Source of the DNA: Heterobasidion occidentale
Taxonomy: Eukaryota > Basidiomycota > Agaricomycetes > Russulales > Bondarzewiaceae
NCBI GenBank assembly: GCA_039111635.1
Contig: JBCAQO010000014.1
Location: 1,240,001-1,304,000 of the forward strand
Direction: 5' to 3'
Length of the DNA stretch: 64,000 nt
Shown: piece by piece, positions 26,301 to 36,852 of the stretch
Position numbering within the stretch: position 1 is the stretch's first letter
How the letters are laid out: each line of letters starts with the position of its first letter
The notes under the pieces: generated by a model
The model's input: the letters and a program-made list of their open reading frames with translations, nothing else
The model's database searches: none
What the model was told of the DNA's origin: nothing
Translations under genes and position numbers: made by a program

Positions 26301-26834
26301 GTACAAGAGATGCATACGTAGAGATCGGCCCGTTGAAGATGCTACCGCCTGAGTACCACGGGGCGACGATGATCGCAGTGTCCTCGGACGTGCCGTCCTC
26401 GAAAGCAAACGTCACGTTGGAGACCCTCACATCACCCAGACCAACCGCAAGCGCATTGAAAGATTGATACACACCCCCTCCCGACGGCACAGGCACCGTC
26501 TGCGAGTTCGACTGAACGGTGTCTAGCGCAGACAAATTATGAAACGGAGGCAAGTCGAACTGCAAGCCTGTTCAGACGCCAGCACTCTCGACAGTGGAAA
26601 CAAATGTACCTCTATGCCTGTGAAGCTGAACGTTTTCGCCGTCGGAAGCCACTGGACCGGATAGGCCCGCCCGCTGCCGTCGAAGTTCGCCGCAGTGTCA
26701 TCGAGGCCCGAGGAGGCTGCTTTTGCATTGAAAAAAGGCGAGAGATCGAGTTTCACGGATTCTGCAACGACCGAGCATGAGCTCCTCAGACCCAAAGAAA
26801 AAATCGTCAAGAACGCTAGAAGACAATGGACCAT
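23393..26834 (-). CDS. GH29 alpha-L-fucosidase, secreted
   Basis: This exo-acting glycosidase removes terminal alpha-L-fucose. The start is MVHCLLAFLTIFSLGLRSSC, a signal peptide. An N-terminal beta-rich region of about 400 residues follows (KLDLSPFFNAKAASSG, VSNVTFAFEDGTSEDTAIIV, TYDYGMTIDYNRTHIHF). The GH29 barrel has DAKFGIFIHWGVYSVPAWAP, HHLSTYGPDVVYDDF, FVLVTKHHDGFAL, YFSMPEWFNPDYAPY, and the nucleophile Asp in EILWCDI. The C-terminal lobe begins NIGPKADGTVIPEM and ends AWAFKVSYA. Many introns can be joined in frame, including a 9-nt exon encoding IHW (25431-25439). The nucleophile exon followed by the next exon reads CDIAGDWYNYA instead of the more usual CDIGG. Secreted hydrolysis of fucosylated glycans is inferred. 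Confidence 0.9.
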
Positions 26835-28151
26835 CGTGTCTCAGAGCGAGAGGAGTGCCCTGTACGACTTGACCAGGCTATATGGGCTGTGATCTGGGCC
26901 GGCGGCGCGGACGGACAGGATCGCCAATAATCACGCATTATCATGCAGGGTCATTGGAGAGAAGGTCAACGTCTTCACAGAGACAACTGGATCTAGCGGC
27001 GGTCAACTGACGACGCGTCGAAAGGCGGGGTCGAGAGCGTCGACGATAGGTGCGCCCATTGTGCGAAGCCAAACCACACCATCTGACATGGGAAGCCCCG
27101 CCTTGGAACGCGCAACAACCCTCATTCGGCAGAAAGAACGCAAAAAGGGGAGAAGAACACGCACGCGTGACAGCCCCCAGTTCGAGGAGCTGACTGTCGA
27201 GAACAGGCGCAGACGGGTTGTAGAGGGAGTGCGCTGCGTCGTACACATTTATCCATGCTGGAAGCGACAGGTAGTAGTTTCGGGAAACCAGAAAGTTAAA
27301 CATAGCATCAAGCGATTGACGTGGATACTTGTCGTTCGCAGAAGTTGCGGGTCGGCGTGGGTGCTGAGCAAGATATCTACGGCGAACGATGTGGAAAGTC
27401 GTTTGCTGCTCGCAGCTTGCGTTCTACCAAGTCCAGGGACCTTCAAACGCTCTATGCGCGTTCGGGACAGTAGTCGTCGTCGTCGTCGTCGTCAGCAACG
27501 AACAGACCAACAGTACAACAGGTCACTCGGATTCTTCTGCCAAGCCACGTGCTCCTAGGAGCGATGCCATTCTCGCAAAGAAGAGTTCGGATCCAAGAGT
27601 TCGACTCCAATGGCACAGAGTCTGCTCCGAAAGGCTTCATTTGACGTCTAGGCTTTCGAGAAGTAATTTGTGCAAATGGCGGAGCCGGAAATCCTTAGCA
27701 GGCCCCCGCCCGCCAGCCTCCGCGCTACGCCGACTCGCGATGGCAGTCCCATGACACTCCACGGATCCCGCACTCCCAACGTCTTCCATCAAAATCTATC
27801 AGAATTCCTCTTAGATTCGTCAGCCTCGGAGCGTAGGTGGGGCGCGCGGCGGTACATTGACGGCAAACGACAAATGGGGGGCAGTTGGGCGTCGAGACCG
27901 TCTATTGATACAGTATCATTCATGTGTTCGAGCGCGCACTCAAGCAGCGTACTGCAGCGACATCCCTGAAGACCGTTTATGGTACGAGTTCCGACGGAGA
28001 TCCATCGGCCAATTTGACCGAGGGTCACTCCGCCATTTATTCCATGATTGTAAGATGTTGAGTACGGGTACAGGATCACAGTATAAATAATACCACAAAC
28101 AGTAGATGAAAGACGATAGAGATCGTTCATCCTATCCGAGAGTATAATGAC
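26835..28151. other. intergenic region with no supported gene
   Basis: About 1.3 kb. Frames of 80-165 codons occur on both strands but share no family features and have no convincing splice logic. A (GTC)7 microsatellite lies at 27473-27493. Confidence 0.45.
27473..27493. repeat. (GTC)7 microsatellite
   Basis: Seven perfect GTC units directly followed by AGC. Confidence 0.9.
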
Positions 28152-29510
28152 TTACAACTCCACCGCGTCCAGCGCCTGATTCAACTCGTCATCGAACACT
28201 CGCATCTGAAACGCCGTTCGGAATGGGGCACACAGCTTGCCAGGTAACGAGAAAACGACCTTCTCGAACACATCGCGGAACCGGCCATCTCCATTTTCTC
28301 CTACATGGCAGGCCAACAATTCGGCATAGATCTGAGCAACGACCTCAACAGACAACCCTTCGCGGCATCCAAAGGCTCCTAGAACAAGTTTGCGGTCGCC
28401 ATGCAGCTCGAAGAGCCTCAATGCGCGCCCAAGACGATCCTTCACTGTCTGCCGGATGGTTGCTTCGACGGTTTCTGTAGACGTCGGGGAGAACGATGTC
28501 GAATCATTGGAAGGGGAAGGGGGAGGTGATGAGGCGGTGCGGATGGTATTTGCGTTCACCGGGACAGCAGAGACGACGTTCATGAGATACGGGGACACGT
28601 ATTCCCCCATCGCGCGTTGATTCTGAGCATTCACTGCGGGCGGTAGTTCGAGCTCCGCCGTCGTTGGGTCGGCAGGAATGGCGTCCAGTTCAGGGTCAAA
28701 GTCATCGTCCTGAACATTGAAGTGATCATCGTCGTCTCTGCGGAAGCCGACGATAGAGGGGGAATAGACGAGTGAATGAGGGAAGAAACCGGCGCCGTAT
28801 TCCTTGGTATATTTCTTCATCTCAGAGTAGAATTGACGTGCCTCGGGGGTGCTGAGGGATGCAACGAGGGAAGTCGAGCGCGCCAACACAGCATCTGGTT
28901 CTGTGCCGCCGCTGAGGTAGGCCCCACCTGGACGATGAACAGAGGCAGAGGTGAGCACGCCGATGGTGGTCTGACGGATGGGATAGGGGTTTGTTTTCTG
29001 TGTGGCCACAGAGTCGAGGTAAAGCCGGCGGGACCTGTTCACGGCCGAATACTTTGAGAACTCGATCGCTGTCCTTCTAGGCGCCATCAATGACGGTGTG
29101 GCGGGGCGTGTGACCCAGGAACAAAGAGCGTCGGAATCGTGGGGATAAAAAACGGTCGTCCTGTTGCTGTAGCGTACCTGGGATGATATGTCGTGCACAA
29201 CATGCCAAGTGCTCAGGCTACGCTGCAACTGTGAGGTCTCTGGGGAATCAGCAATGGGCGATGAAGACACGGCAGGAACGCTGCAACGCAGGTCTCTACG
29301 TACTTCACCAAGTGCAATCGCTGCGGTCTGGCGGGCGATCGATGCCCATTGCTGATGCTTGACGCGTCCAGCAGCAAATCGGATAATCTGCTTTCGGCGT
29401 TTCTGCCTGTGAGTTGAGTGCTCCTGTGGGGGGTGAGAGGGTTTGGGTTGGGAGGATGATTTAGAGCGGTGAGGACCTCGTGCACTGCGAGTGGAGGTGA
29501 GTTTGGCCAT
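28152..29510 (-). CDS. microbial-type PARG-like protein (TIGR02452/DUF2263-type)
   Basis: A single-exon 452-residue protein. The N-terminus is basic and Ser/Pro-rich. The middle has RRKQIIRFAAGRVKHQQWAS and IARQTAAIALGEVR, as in the helical start of this family. The macrodomain-like part has IGVLTSASVHRPGGAYLSGG, FFPHSLVYSPSIVGFRRDDD, YLMNVVSAVPVNAN, ELHGDRKLVLGAFGC and FRDVFEKVVFSLPG. These are hallmarks of microbial-type poly(ADP-ribose) glycohydrolases. However, the signature GGG-X6-8-QEE reads GGAYLSGGTEPDAVLARS here: the two Glu appear as Asp-Ala. Hydrolysis may be lost, leaving an ADP-ribose-binding role; this is inference. The start is the ATG giving MAKLTSTRSARG. Confidence 0.8.
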   Translation of the reverse strand: MAKLTSTRSARGPHRSKSSSQPKPSHPPQEHSTHRQKRRKQIIRFAAGRVKHQQWASIARQTAAIALGEVRRDLRCSVPAVSSSPIADSPETSQLQRSLSTWHVVHDISSQVRYSNRTTVFYPHDSDALCSWVTRPATPSLMAPRRTAIEFSKYSAVNRSRRLYLDSVATQKTNPYPIRQTTIGVLTSASVHRPGGAYLSGGTEPDAVLARSTSLVASLSTPEARQFYSEMKKYTKEYGAGFFPHSLVYSPSIVGFRRDDDDHFNVQDDDFDPELDAIPADPTTAELELPPAVNAQNQRAMGEYVSPYLMNVVSAVPVNANTIRTASSPPPSPSNDSTSFSPTSTETVEATIRQTVKDRLGRALRLFELHGDRKLVLGAFGCREGLSVEVVAQIYAELLACHVGENGDGRFRDVFEKVVFSLPGKLCAPFRTAFQMRVFDDELNQALDAVEL

Positions 29511-29779
29511 GGCGTCAATAGACTTTGGGATTCGGGTGTGAGTGGGAGTGGGAGTGGGGAACAAAGGGCGGATCAAGAAGCTGGCTGTTAATGGCCCCAG
29601 CTATTTGAAGCTCCGACTCAATCGCTGCCATTGCCACAAGTCTCTACGATCGTCTGTGTAGGCACGAACAACAACACGGAAACATCCTCGTCCCCTCTCT
29701 CCTCCTCCTCCTTCCTCTCTGTCTCCCGCGGCTCTCTTGTCTCCTGTAACTGCCTTCAGCTTCCTCTCTTGACCACAAA

Positions 29780-30847
29780 ATGGCTTCTCTCCTCGAACGC
29801 ATGAACGTTGATGTCCCGGCGACATCTGTCGGACCCGTCCGCTCCAAACCGAAACGCGCAACCCCCACTCCTTACGTGCGTCCGGTTTTCATGCGTCAAA
29901 CCGTGGCATTCACCGACCTCGTTTTATTTTTGCATCCGTTCCGGCGACCGGCGACCTACAGAACCGCTCGCCAAAGCTGCCCAGAGGTGACGTGAACGGA
30001 ACTTGGGAGCACGACCTGTATCAAACGGACGGAGGGAACGGGAAGTCCCTGTCGGCGCGCCTCACGTCGCCTGGGAGTGCGCCGAAGATGAACTTTGGGT
30101 TTGCGGAGAAGGCGCTGCAGGAGGCGACGGGGGTGCGGGGGGACCGTGGGGAGCTGTCGATACGTGGTGCGAGTTCGCGTGGAAATGTTGTAGAGGTGAC
30201 GGGCCTTGTGAGCGGCACCACAGCCGATGATGTCGAGGTGCGTTTCTATCGTCGTTCGATTGACGTCAGCTCAAAATTTCCCAAAAACTGGGGTGTCTTA
30301 TCGCCTGCCTCGTGCTCTCTGCCAGGCCATCTTCAAGCGCTGTGGTCCCATTACCCAGTCATCCGCAAAGCCGACCGCGGCGGGGGGCGTGTCTGTCCGG
30401 TTAACGTTCAAGCACGAAAAGGACGCAAAGACCGCAGAGACGCAGTTCGACAAACAAGTGGCTGACGGGAAGACGCTCCACGTGAAGGTGATCGGCGGCG
30501 TCAACGCCAGTCTCACCGGACGTCTGGGCGTGGGCGTACAAGACGGGAGCGTCGACGTGCTGCTGGGCGAGAGCACAGGATCTTCGTGCGTGTTTTTGGC
30601 CTTTTGAGGGCCCTATTCTCCGCTCACGCCCGGTTCTGTAATCATCAGGAAAATGCGCTCTGATGATATTCTGAGCGACGCCGACGCTCGCGCGCGCGCT
30701 CATGTTCTCGTCGCACCTCCTGGCGCCGACCCCAAAGACTACACGCAACAGCACTGGCGCGGTCGTGGTAGAGGGAGAGGGCGGCGTGGGTTCGCCAATG
30801 GGAATGGGCGACGGGGAAAAGGAGAAGGGCGGATGGATATAGACTGA
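29780..30847 (+). CDS. RRM RNA-binding protein, ALYREF/Yra1-like architecture
   Basis: Four exons join in frame. The N-terminus is MASLLERMNVDVPAT and a basic Pro-rich stretch. A loose RRM follows: SSRGNVVEVTGLVSGTTADD, then DVEAIFKRCGPITQ, VSVRLTFKHEKDAKTA and GKTLHVKVIGG. The C-terminus HWRGRGRGRGRRGFANG and GRMDID is an RGG-type tail ending like the UAP56-binding motif of Yra1/ALYREF-type mRNA export adaptors. The RNP motifs are weak, so the export role is a guess. Nuclear localisation is probable. The ATG at 29780 begins the conserved SLLERM start. It is arranged head to head with the PARG-like gene, 269 bp apart, so they may share a promoter. Confidence 0.75.
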
Positions 30848-31276
30848 AACCGCTGTCCGAGAATCGTTTTTTTTTCTCTGCTGTTTTTTTGTGTCGTTGT
30901 CGTCGGGTGCCCCCTCCACTCTGTCTCCTGTCTCTTTGTGTTGTACTGGCCATACTCTATCCTCCCTGCGCGCTTATTTTAGGCCGTCCCCTGTCTGCCT
31001 CGTGAATATCATATTTTATTCTCATGAGAATTTTATGACCTCCCAATGGCAGAGTGTTCGATGGATTCAGCAATTCTCATAAAGAGCCCTTATTCACTTG
31101 TGGGACAAGTCGCTCGATACACAGAAGTTTTATCCAAAGTATGTCGAGGACAGCTACTACGCTGTGAAACTGCTCAAGAGCCGGCTGAACGCAGCCCGTC
31201 TCGCACTCTTGTGCGGCTCTACCAAAGAGGACTCCGAAACGTGTTCGTCAGATGTCATCTTCGAACCCGGGTACAG
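30848..31276. other. 3' flank of RRM gene and of deaminase-fold copy 1
   Basis: No gene is seen. The T-rich stretch after the RRM gene fits a 3' UTR. Confidence 0.5.
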
Positions 31277-32430
31277 TCACGAGAGCGCATCCGCCAGACG
31301 CGTTTGAACTCCACGTACGACGGCCGCGTCGACGACAGTCCCGTGTGTTGCGGCAGCGTCGCCTGGGAGCGCGCAAGTCGCGCAAGGCGAGCCCTGCCGT
31401 TCGCTCGTTAGCCATCCCGTCCCAAACTCCGCGTTGTATGCGTCTATTCAAAGAGTGCAGCAGAGGCAGCTCCGCTTGCTACACCCGATAACATGCCGTT
31501 CCGGTTTATAAAGGGGCTGGCAAAGATAGTGATGTGACGACGACGACGACGACGACTTGCTGAAGTGCAGAATGATGCGAATCTCGGCGTGGGCGCAGGT
31601 TTTGATGATCCGCAGATCCAATTTGTACGCAAGTCGGGAAAGTCTAGCGCGAGTTTCCGCAAAGCCTCGGAAGACGGAGAGGCTTCAGCACCGCACGCAC
31701 GCTGCACGGCGCCCACGTAGTTGTCGCAGAGACGAACCTGGCCCTCTCCCGAGCCGACCAAGGTATCACCGTCGCCGGTGGTCAGCGCTGAAGCGATGAC
31801 ATCGAGAATGCGCATGTCAGTGTTGGTGTCTGCGGCGCGCGTGGTTTTATCGGTGTGAAGTCTAGAGGCCGGGTGCAGCATGTCGGGTTCAGAGTAACGG
31901 AGCTCGTGTAGAAGTTGCAGCTGTTCAGAGAGTATCCACTGGTCTGGGGAAGGCTGGAAGGCCATCATTGAACGGAGAGAGATCCATGCTTCAGAGAACT
32001 GTCGTCGTCCACACACTCTAACTGCGAGAAATTTCCCACGACCGGTTGTAGCATCGTATTTCAGCTCAAAATACAAGACATGCCGGAGCTCCGGCTCACA
32101 GGTACTTTTTCTACCGTTGATCAGAAAATTCGGCGAGAGATGGTGGAGTTGGACCAGCCGAGCACGACTCTATGCTTGGTCGTGAACTCTGTGGTTCAGT
32201 TTACAAATACACGGCAGCGGCGACTGTACATCGCGGTCCTCAGCTCGAGTTGTCAAACGAGTCAACGACCGCGTTCCGATCTCGCATGGAGCCTCCCTCT
32301 GCCAAGTCTAGACTTCCCAACACCTCCATGGGCCCACCAAACGGATCACAAGGCGTGGATGCGAAAAACTGCCATACAGACGAAACCACAACGTAACAGA
32401 GCGTCGCATGTTCGGATGTGGAAGAAATGA
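31277..32430 (-). pseudogene. deaminase-fold protein copy 1 (OTT_1508-like), internally deleted
   Basis: A broken copy of a zinc-dependent deaminase-fold gene of the type widespread in basidiomycetes (OTT_1508-like). It keeps TCAHAEIRIILHF (His-Ala-Glu motif) and GCSKRSCLCC (Cys-x-x-Cys motif). Compared with copy 2 it lacks about 600 bp, with ILDVIASALT running directly into GDTLVGSGEGQVRLC. It has a four-base loss before the HAE exon (near 31605), and a TGG to TGA change after SKRSCLCCTL (31448-31450). A (TCG)n run encodes poly-Ser between the two motifs. The N-terminal boundary is approximate. These breaks are described only. The biological role of fungal members is not known to me. Confidence 0.72.
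31536..31556. repeat. (GAC)7 microsatellite inside deaminase-fold copy 1
   Basis: Seven perfect GAC units; TCG serine codons on the coding strand. Copy 2 has a longer non-repetitive linker here. Confidence 0.9.
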
Positions 32431-32917
32431 GGCACTTTTACTTTGTTCTTGCGGTCTATGGGTCAGTGTCTCTTGTTGTATGTGTTCGCGCAACGCGCCT
32501 TGTTTCGTCCTCGCAGGCAATATCCGGCCTCGTCGTGGAGTTTTAAGATCTCCGTAATGAGAGCTCATTGGGCTTGACGTACATGCTCTTGTCAGACATG
32601 CATTTTGGCAGTGCACGGGATCGTGAATTTTTTTGTAAGATCATGCGTACATGGGATGTGCTATCCTGAGATTTCAAAAAAAAAATGCGGAAGAATTATC
32701 GAAGGCGTGTCAAGGACTGCCGGTCCACTGCATAGTGATTGAGGACACTCTTGTACAACTCTACTGGAAAAGAGACAGACTAGCACAAGGAATACCGTTA
32801 CTCTGTCGGAGTCTGTCTGCTTGCTTCAGGGCAAGAGGGCAAAACCAGCAAGGATCATCTTCGTCTCTACTTCTCCCAAAGACGGCTTCGAGCCCGAACT
32901 GTCATCGCCACTCAGAC
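32431..32917. other. spacer between the two deaminase-fold copies
   Basis: No gene is seen. It includes an A9 run near 32677-32685. Confidence 0.5.
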
Positions 32918-35502
32918 TCAGTCCGTCATACATCCTCTTCGAATCTGGGTACAGCACGAGAGTGTATCTGTCAGACGTGTTTGAACTCCACGTACAACAG
33001 CTGCATCGACACCAGTCCCGAATGTTGCAGCGTCGCCTGGAAGTGCCCAGGTCGCACACGGCGAGCTGGGTGATCTACTAGTTAACCATCCCATCTCAAA
33101 CCTCGTGTTGTATTCGTCTATCCAAAGAGTGCAGCAGAGGCAGCTCCGCTTGCTACACCCGATAGCATGCCGGTCCGGTTTATAAAGGGGCTGGCGAAGA
33201 TCTGTATGCGACGACGACAACGAGGATGATAATGGTCTGCTGAAGTGCAGAATGATACGGATTTCGGCGTGGATGCACGTTTTGATAATCCGCCGATCTT
33301 CCCAATTGCTACGCATTTTGGGAAAGTTTGTCGCCAGTTTCTGCAAAGCCCCTGGAGACGGAGGGTCTTGAGCACCACATGCACGCTGCATGGCGTCCAC
33401 ATAGTCGTCGCAGAGACGAACCTGGCCCTCTCCCGAACCAACGAAGGTATCGCCGACCCAGCGATAGGGGATCCGCCCATCTGGAAACTACCGCTTCGCC
33501 ATCTGGACGAGCCGTGTGATGCCGCCAAAGTATTGGAAGACTTTCTCCAGACGCCGCTTCAACCCCTCGACCCTCTCCCTCCGCGCAAAGTTTGAAGAGT
33601 TATGATTTTTGCAAAGGAATTTCAAGAAGGGCGAACGAAGAAGGATGTTTGCGAGATTGTCGAGCAACAAGTACCGCATCGTTGATGCGTCGACATCATC
33701 TGGGTCTAATGGGGAATTCGATGCATAAGAGAGGTAGAAGACAAGCTTGCTGATAATCGTCGAGAACTCTGGCTCTTTGCCGTTGAATTTGCGTTCTCGA
33801 TACATAGCTGAATGAGGAAGCTCTTTTTCCACAGAGCCCGGCGTGTAATGTGGCAATGCAGAGTGGAGGTCGGGGGAAAATCGGATATGGACTGATGAAG
33901 GTCGCTAATCCTTTTGTTAATATTTGCGAGACAACGTGAAAGCAAGAAGGGAAAGACATCGGAGGCAGAGTCGGTCGCGGGGTCGGTAATGGCAGCGATG
34001 AGACGAGCCGTCGCGTCCTCATCCTCGCGAGTAAGGGGCCTATTCATGGCCAGCACGAGACTTAGCTTTTCGCTTCTATCGAACGTGGCCGCGACAACTT
34101 CTCCAGGTTTGCCGATGGTCAGTGCTACAGTCGCGGACAAGCAAACTCGACAAATTTGGGTGATGCTTGGGAGAGGTTCCGAAACTCATCGGAATTGATA
34201 GCTTCAGGGTAGGAGACATCTGTAAATAAATTTGACCGAAAACACATGAGCCAATCTTCCAAAAAAGGGGCGAGAGGGGTCATCAACGCCCCAAAATTTG
34301 GCCGGACCCTCAATTTTACATTAAAAATACCGTAAAAAATCGCCAATCGACTCCTTTTCATGAGCGGGGAATGATCCCGAAGTTTGGGAGAAATTCCACG
34401 AGCCGTTATTGAATAAAATATTGTTTTAGTTGACGCCTGGGCCACCGCCCGGCGCCATGTTGGTTCCGATTGCAAAACACTGACTTCGACGACATCATCT
34501 ACTGCACATCTAATTATATCCTACCTGGCTCCTTCTCATCATGCCTCCGAAGAAAAAATCTAAGCACAACATTTCAGGACTGAAAAACCAGAAGTGGCGG
34601 TTCATGGATGCATATCGAAAAGGTTTGACCGGGGCAGCGGCAGTTTGGGCTGTGCGAAAACAGCGCAGTCATCGCACGGTTTCCCAGAGCGCAATGATGA
34701 GCATAGAAGCGGTCTTAAATTGATGTGTCGACGACGCCACCCTCCTTACAGTAGCAAAATAATCGATTTTTGTCGATTTTTTGGCCCAAAAATTTGGCCG
34801 GACCCGAAAAATGTATTAAAAATCGCGGAAAAATCGGTTTTGAGCGTATCTCTTTAATCCAAGTATGATCCCAAAGTTTTGTAAAAATCTCACGAGCCGA
34901 TCGGCGTACGAAATTGTCGAGTTTGCTTGTCCGCGACTGTACACTGTGCTACAGCGATGACATCGAGAATGCGCAAGTCGGTATTGGTGTCTGCGGCGCG
35001 CGTGTTTTTATCGGTGTGAGGTCCAACGGCCGGGTGGAGCTCATGCAAGAGTTTCAGTTGTTCTGAGAGCATCAATTGGTCTGGGAGAGGCTGGACGGCA
35101 TCTTGAACGGAGAGAGAGATCTGTGCTCGGAGATGGTGGCGGCCCCATTGTCCTTTATTTGCCACAAAATTAGCGTGAGAACTTTCCCACGACCAGGTTG
35201 TAGCGTTGTATTCCAGGTCGAAATACAAGCACATTCCCCGCTGTTCAGTAGTGGTGGAGTCGCAAAGCCGAGCACGCTACGTGCTTCGCTGTGAAATTCA
35301 TGGGCCAGTTCACGAGCACAAGCGACCAGCGCGCGACAAATGAGCATGCGACGGCCATTTTACACGGTCCTCGCGCTCGAGTCGTGAATGACCGCGCCCG
35401 GTCTCGCACGGACCCTGCTCTCTCCGCAGGTCCAAACGTCCTGTCAGAGACCTCACAAACCACGACGATCACATGAGCTGGATACGAAACTGCCATACAG
35501 AC
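32918..35502 (-). pseudogene. deaminase-fold protein copy 2 (OTT_1508-like), split by an inserted element
   Basis: The fuller copy. Its C-terminal part is open from VGDTFVGSGEGQVRLCDDYV through RRIIKTCIHAEIRIILHF and AIGCSKRSCLCCTLWIDEYN to the stop at 32918, so the zinc-binding motifs are intact. Upstream, three lesions are seen. There is a TAG in frame after LVQMAKR (33488-33490). A one-base frame change sits at a G5 run (33872-33876), where DFPP should continue as DLHSALPHY. The 812-bp element at 34128-34939 is inserted between VIA and LTIGKPGEV. The N-terminal third lies at 34942-35502 and runs into the scaffold gap. It forms a direct tandem duplicate with copy 1. Confidence 0.72.
34126..34941. 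mobile_element. 812-bp TA-flanked inverted-repeat element (Tc1/mariner-like MITE)
   Basis: The terminal inverted repeats begin CAGTCGCGGACAAGCAAACT and are about 29-30 bp (34128-34157 and 34911-34939), differing by one base. TA flanks both ends (34126-34127 and 34940-34941) and the host sequence resumes exactly. Inside are two divergent direct repeats of about 115 bp (34291-34405 and 34786-34900). Between them is a small plus-strand frame, MPPKKKSKHNISGLKNQK (34541-34723, 60 codons), which has no transposase motifs. It is therefore non-autonomous. TA duplication points to the Tc1/mariner superfamily; the assignment is inference. Confidence 0.82.
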
Positions 35503-35602
35503 NNNNNNNNNNNNNNNNNNNNNNNNNNNNNNNNNNNNNNNNNNNNNNNNNNNNNNNNNNNNNNNNNNNNNNNNNNNNNNNNNNNNNNNNNNNNNNNNNN
35601 NN
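35503..35602. other. scaffold gap (100 N)
   Basis: Exactly 100 N; real gap length unknown. Confidence 1.
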
Positions 35603-35677
35603 TTTTGAGATAAATACTGCGGAGGCCAGTGGGTCGACGGCTTCAGAGTCACTCCCCCCTGTTTTGACCTTATCGCC

Positions 35678-36852
35678 ATGGCCAAGTTGTCTATTTTGCA
35701 GTTCATTCGCGATCAGTATAAGACCGTTCCCCCGGTGGTCACAGTCGACCTCTCGGGCAAGACAGTGTTGGTTGTTGGGGCCAATACTGGTCTAGGGTTG
35801 GAGGCTGCCAAACACTTCGCGTCAATGAATCCGGAGAAGTTACTCCTAGCGTGCAGGAATGCGGAAAAAGGCAAGCGAGCCATCGAAGGTATTCAATTGC
35901 TGCTTTCACTTGAAATTTTGTTCATTGATACAATCGCCTACCTCAGCTATCGAAGCCGCCACTGGCTTCACAAGGTCCGAACTGCGAATCGTCGATCTCA
36001 GCAATTCTCTTCTGTTGTGGAATTTGCCAACAAGTGCGATAACGACCGAGAGCGCCTGGACGTATATGTCTACAATGCGGGCGTGTATTTTGCCGACTAC
36101 GAGACTACCGAAGATGGCTGGGAGACGACGTATGTCTGATCATTGCTCGCGTTCTACGCAACTCATCTGGGAATCAGATTGCAAGTGAACCACTTGTCGT
36201 GCATGCTCCTCTCAGTTCTCCTTATGCCCTGCCTGTTCAGGGCGGTTGGGGCGTCATTGTCACCATCCCCCTATCCGAGGATGGTCATCGTTGCCAGCGA
36301 TGCTCACTTTTGGGCGACTCTGTCGGAGGAAGAGCTAGGTAGCAACAACATGATCCTCAAGCTGAATGATAGAGAATATTGTAATTCTTCGTACGTATAG
36401 TCCCTGCGGTTGTTCATGCTCTTTACCTAACCTACGCTCTACCAGTGTCATGGGAAGCCGCTACGTTGTCTCTAAAAGTAAAGACAATCAAATGAATCAT
36501 GATCAAATCGCTAATTTCTGTGTTAGTGCTGAACGTCTTCTTTGCACGAGAGCTCGCCGCTCGTCTCCCCTCTGACTCGCCCATCATCGTAAACTCAGTC
36601 GATCCCGGGTACTGCATGTCGGAATTGCGCCGTAGCTTCTCTGCTCCGCGTATGGCCCTCGACAAGTTGATGGAACTGGCTCTTGCTAGAACGACAGAGC
36701 AAGGTAGTCGGCAGCTCGTGTGGGCTGCAGTTGGCGGGCAAGGAAGAGAGGCCGAGCTGCGAGGAGCATATGTGTCTTCCGCGGACATCAAAGACCCGAG
36801 CGATGTTGTGCTGGACAAGACCGGGCGGTCACTCAGAAACGCATTTTTGTGA
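35678..36852 (+). CDS. short-chain dehydrogenase/reductase, with one frame change
   Basis: A classical SDR with a Rossmann fold. It starts MAKLSILQFIRDQYKTVPPV. The cofactor motif is VVGANTGLGLEAAKHF and the family Asn-Ala-Gly is in YNAGVYFADY. The catalytic Tyr and Lys are in GSRYVVSKMLNVFFARELA, then NSVDPGYC. It resembles the retinol-dehydrogenase and WW-domain-oxidoreductase-like group common in fungi. Five exons join well. In exon 2, VDLS is in one frame and FSSVVEFANKCD in the next; one base is missing near 36000-36006. Either the gene is inactive or the assembly has an indel. Substrate unknown. The start is close to the gap, but the ATG fits the family start. Confidence 0.83.

Noticed and set aside
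26941..27970. Several 100-165-codon frames between the fucosidase and PARG-like genes
   Set aside because: Overlapping on both strands, no family likeness, low-complexity (GTC)n translation.
34541..34723. 60-codon Lys-rich frame inside the inserted element as a real gene
   Set aside because: No domain is recognisable and it lies in a non-autonomous element; kept only as part of the element.
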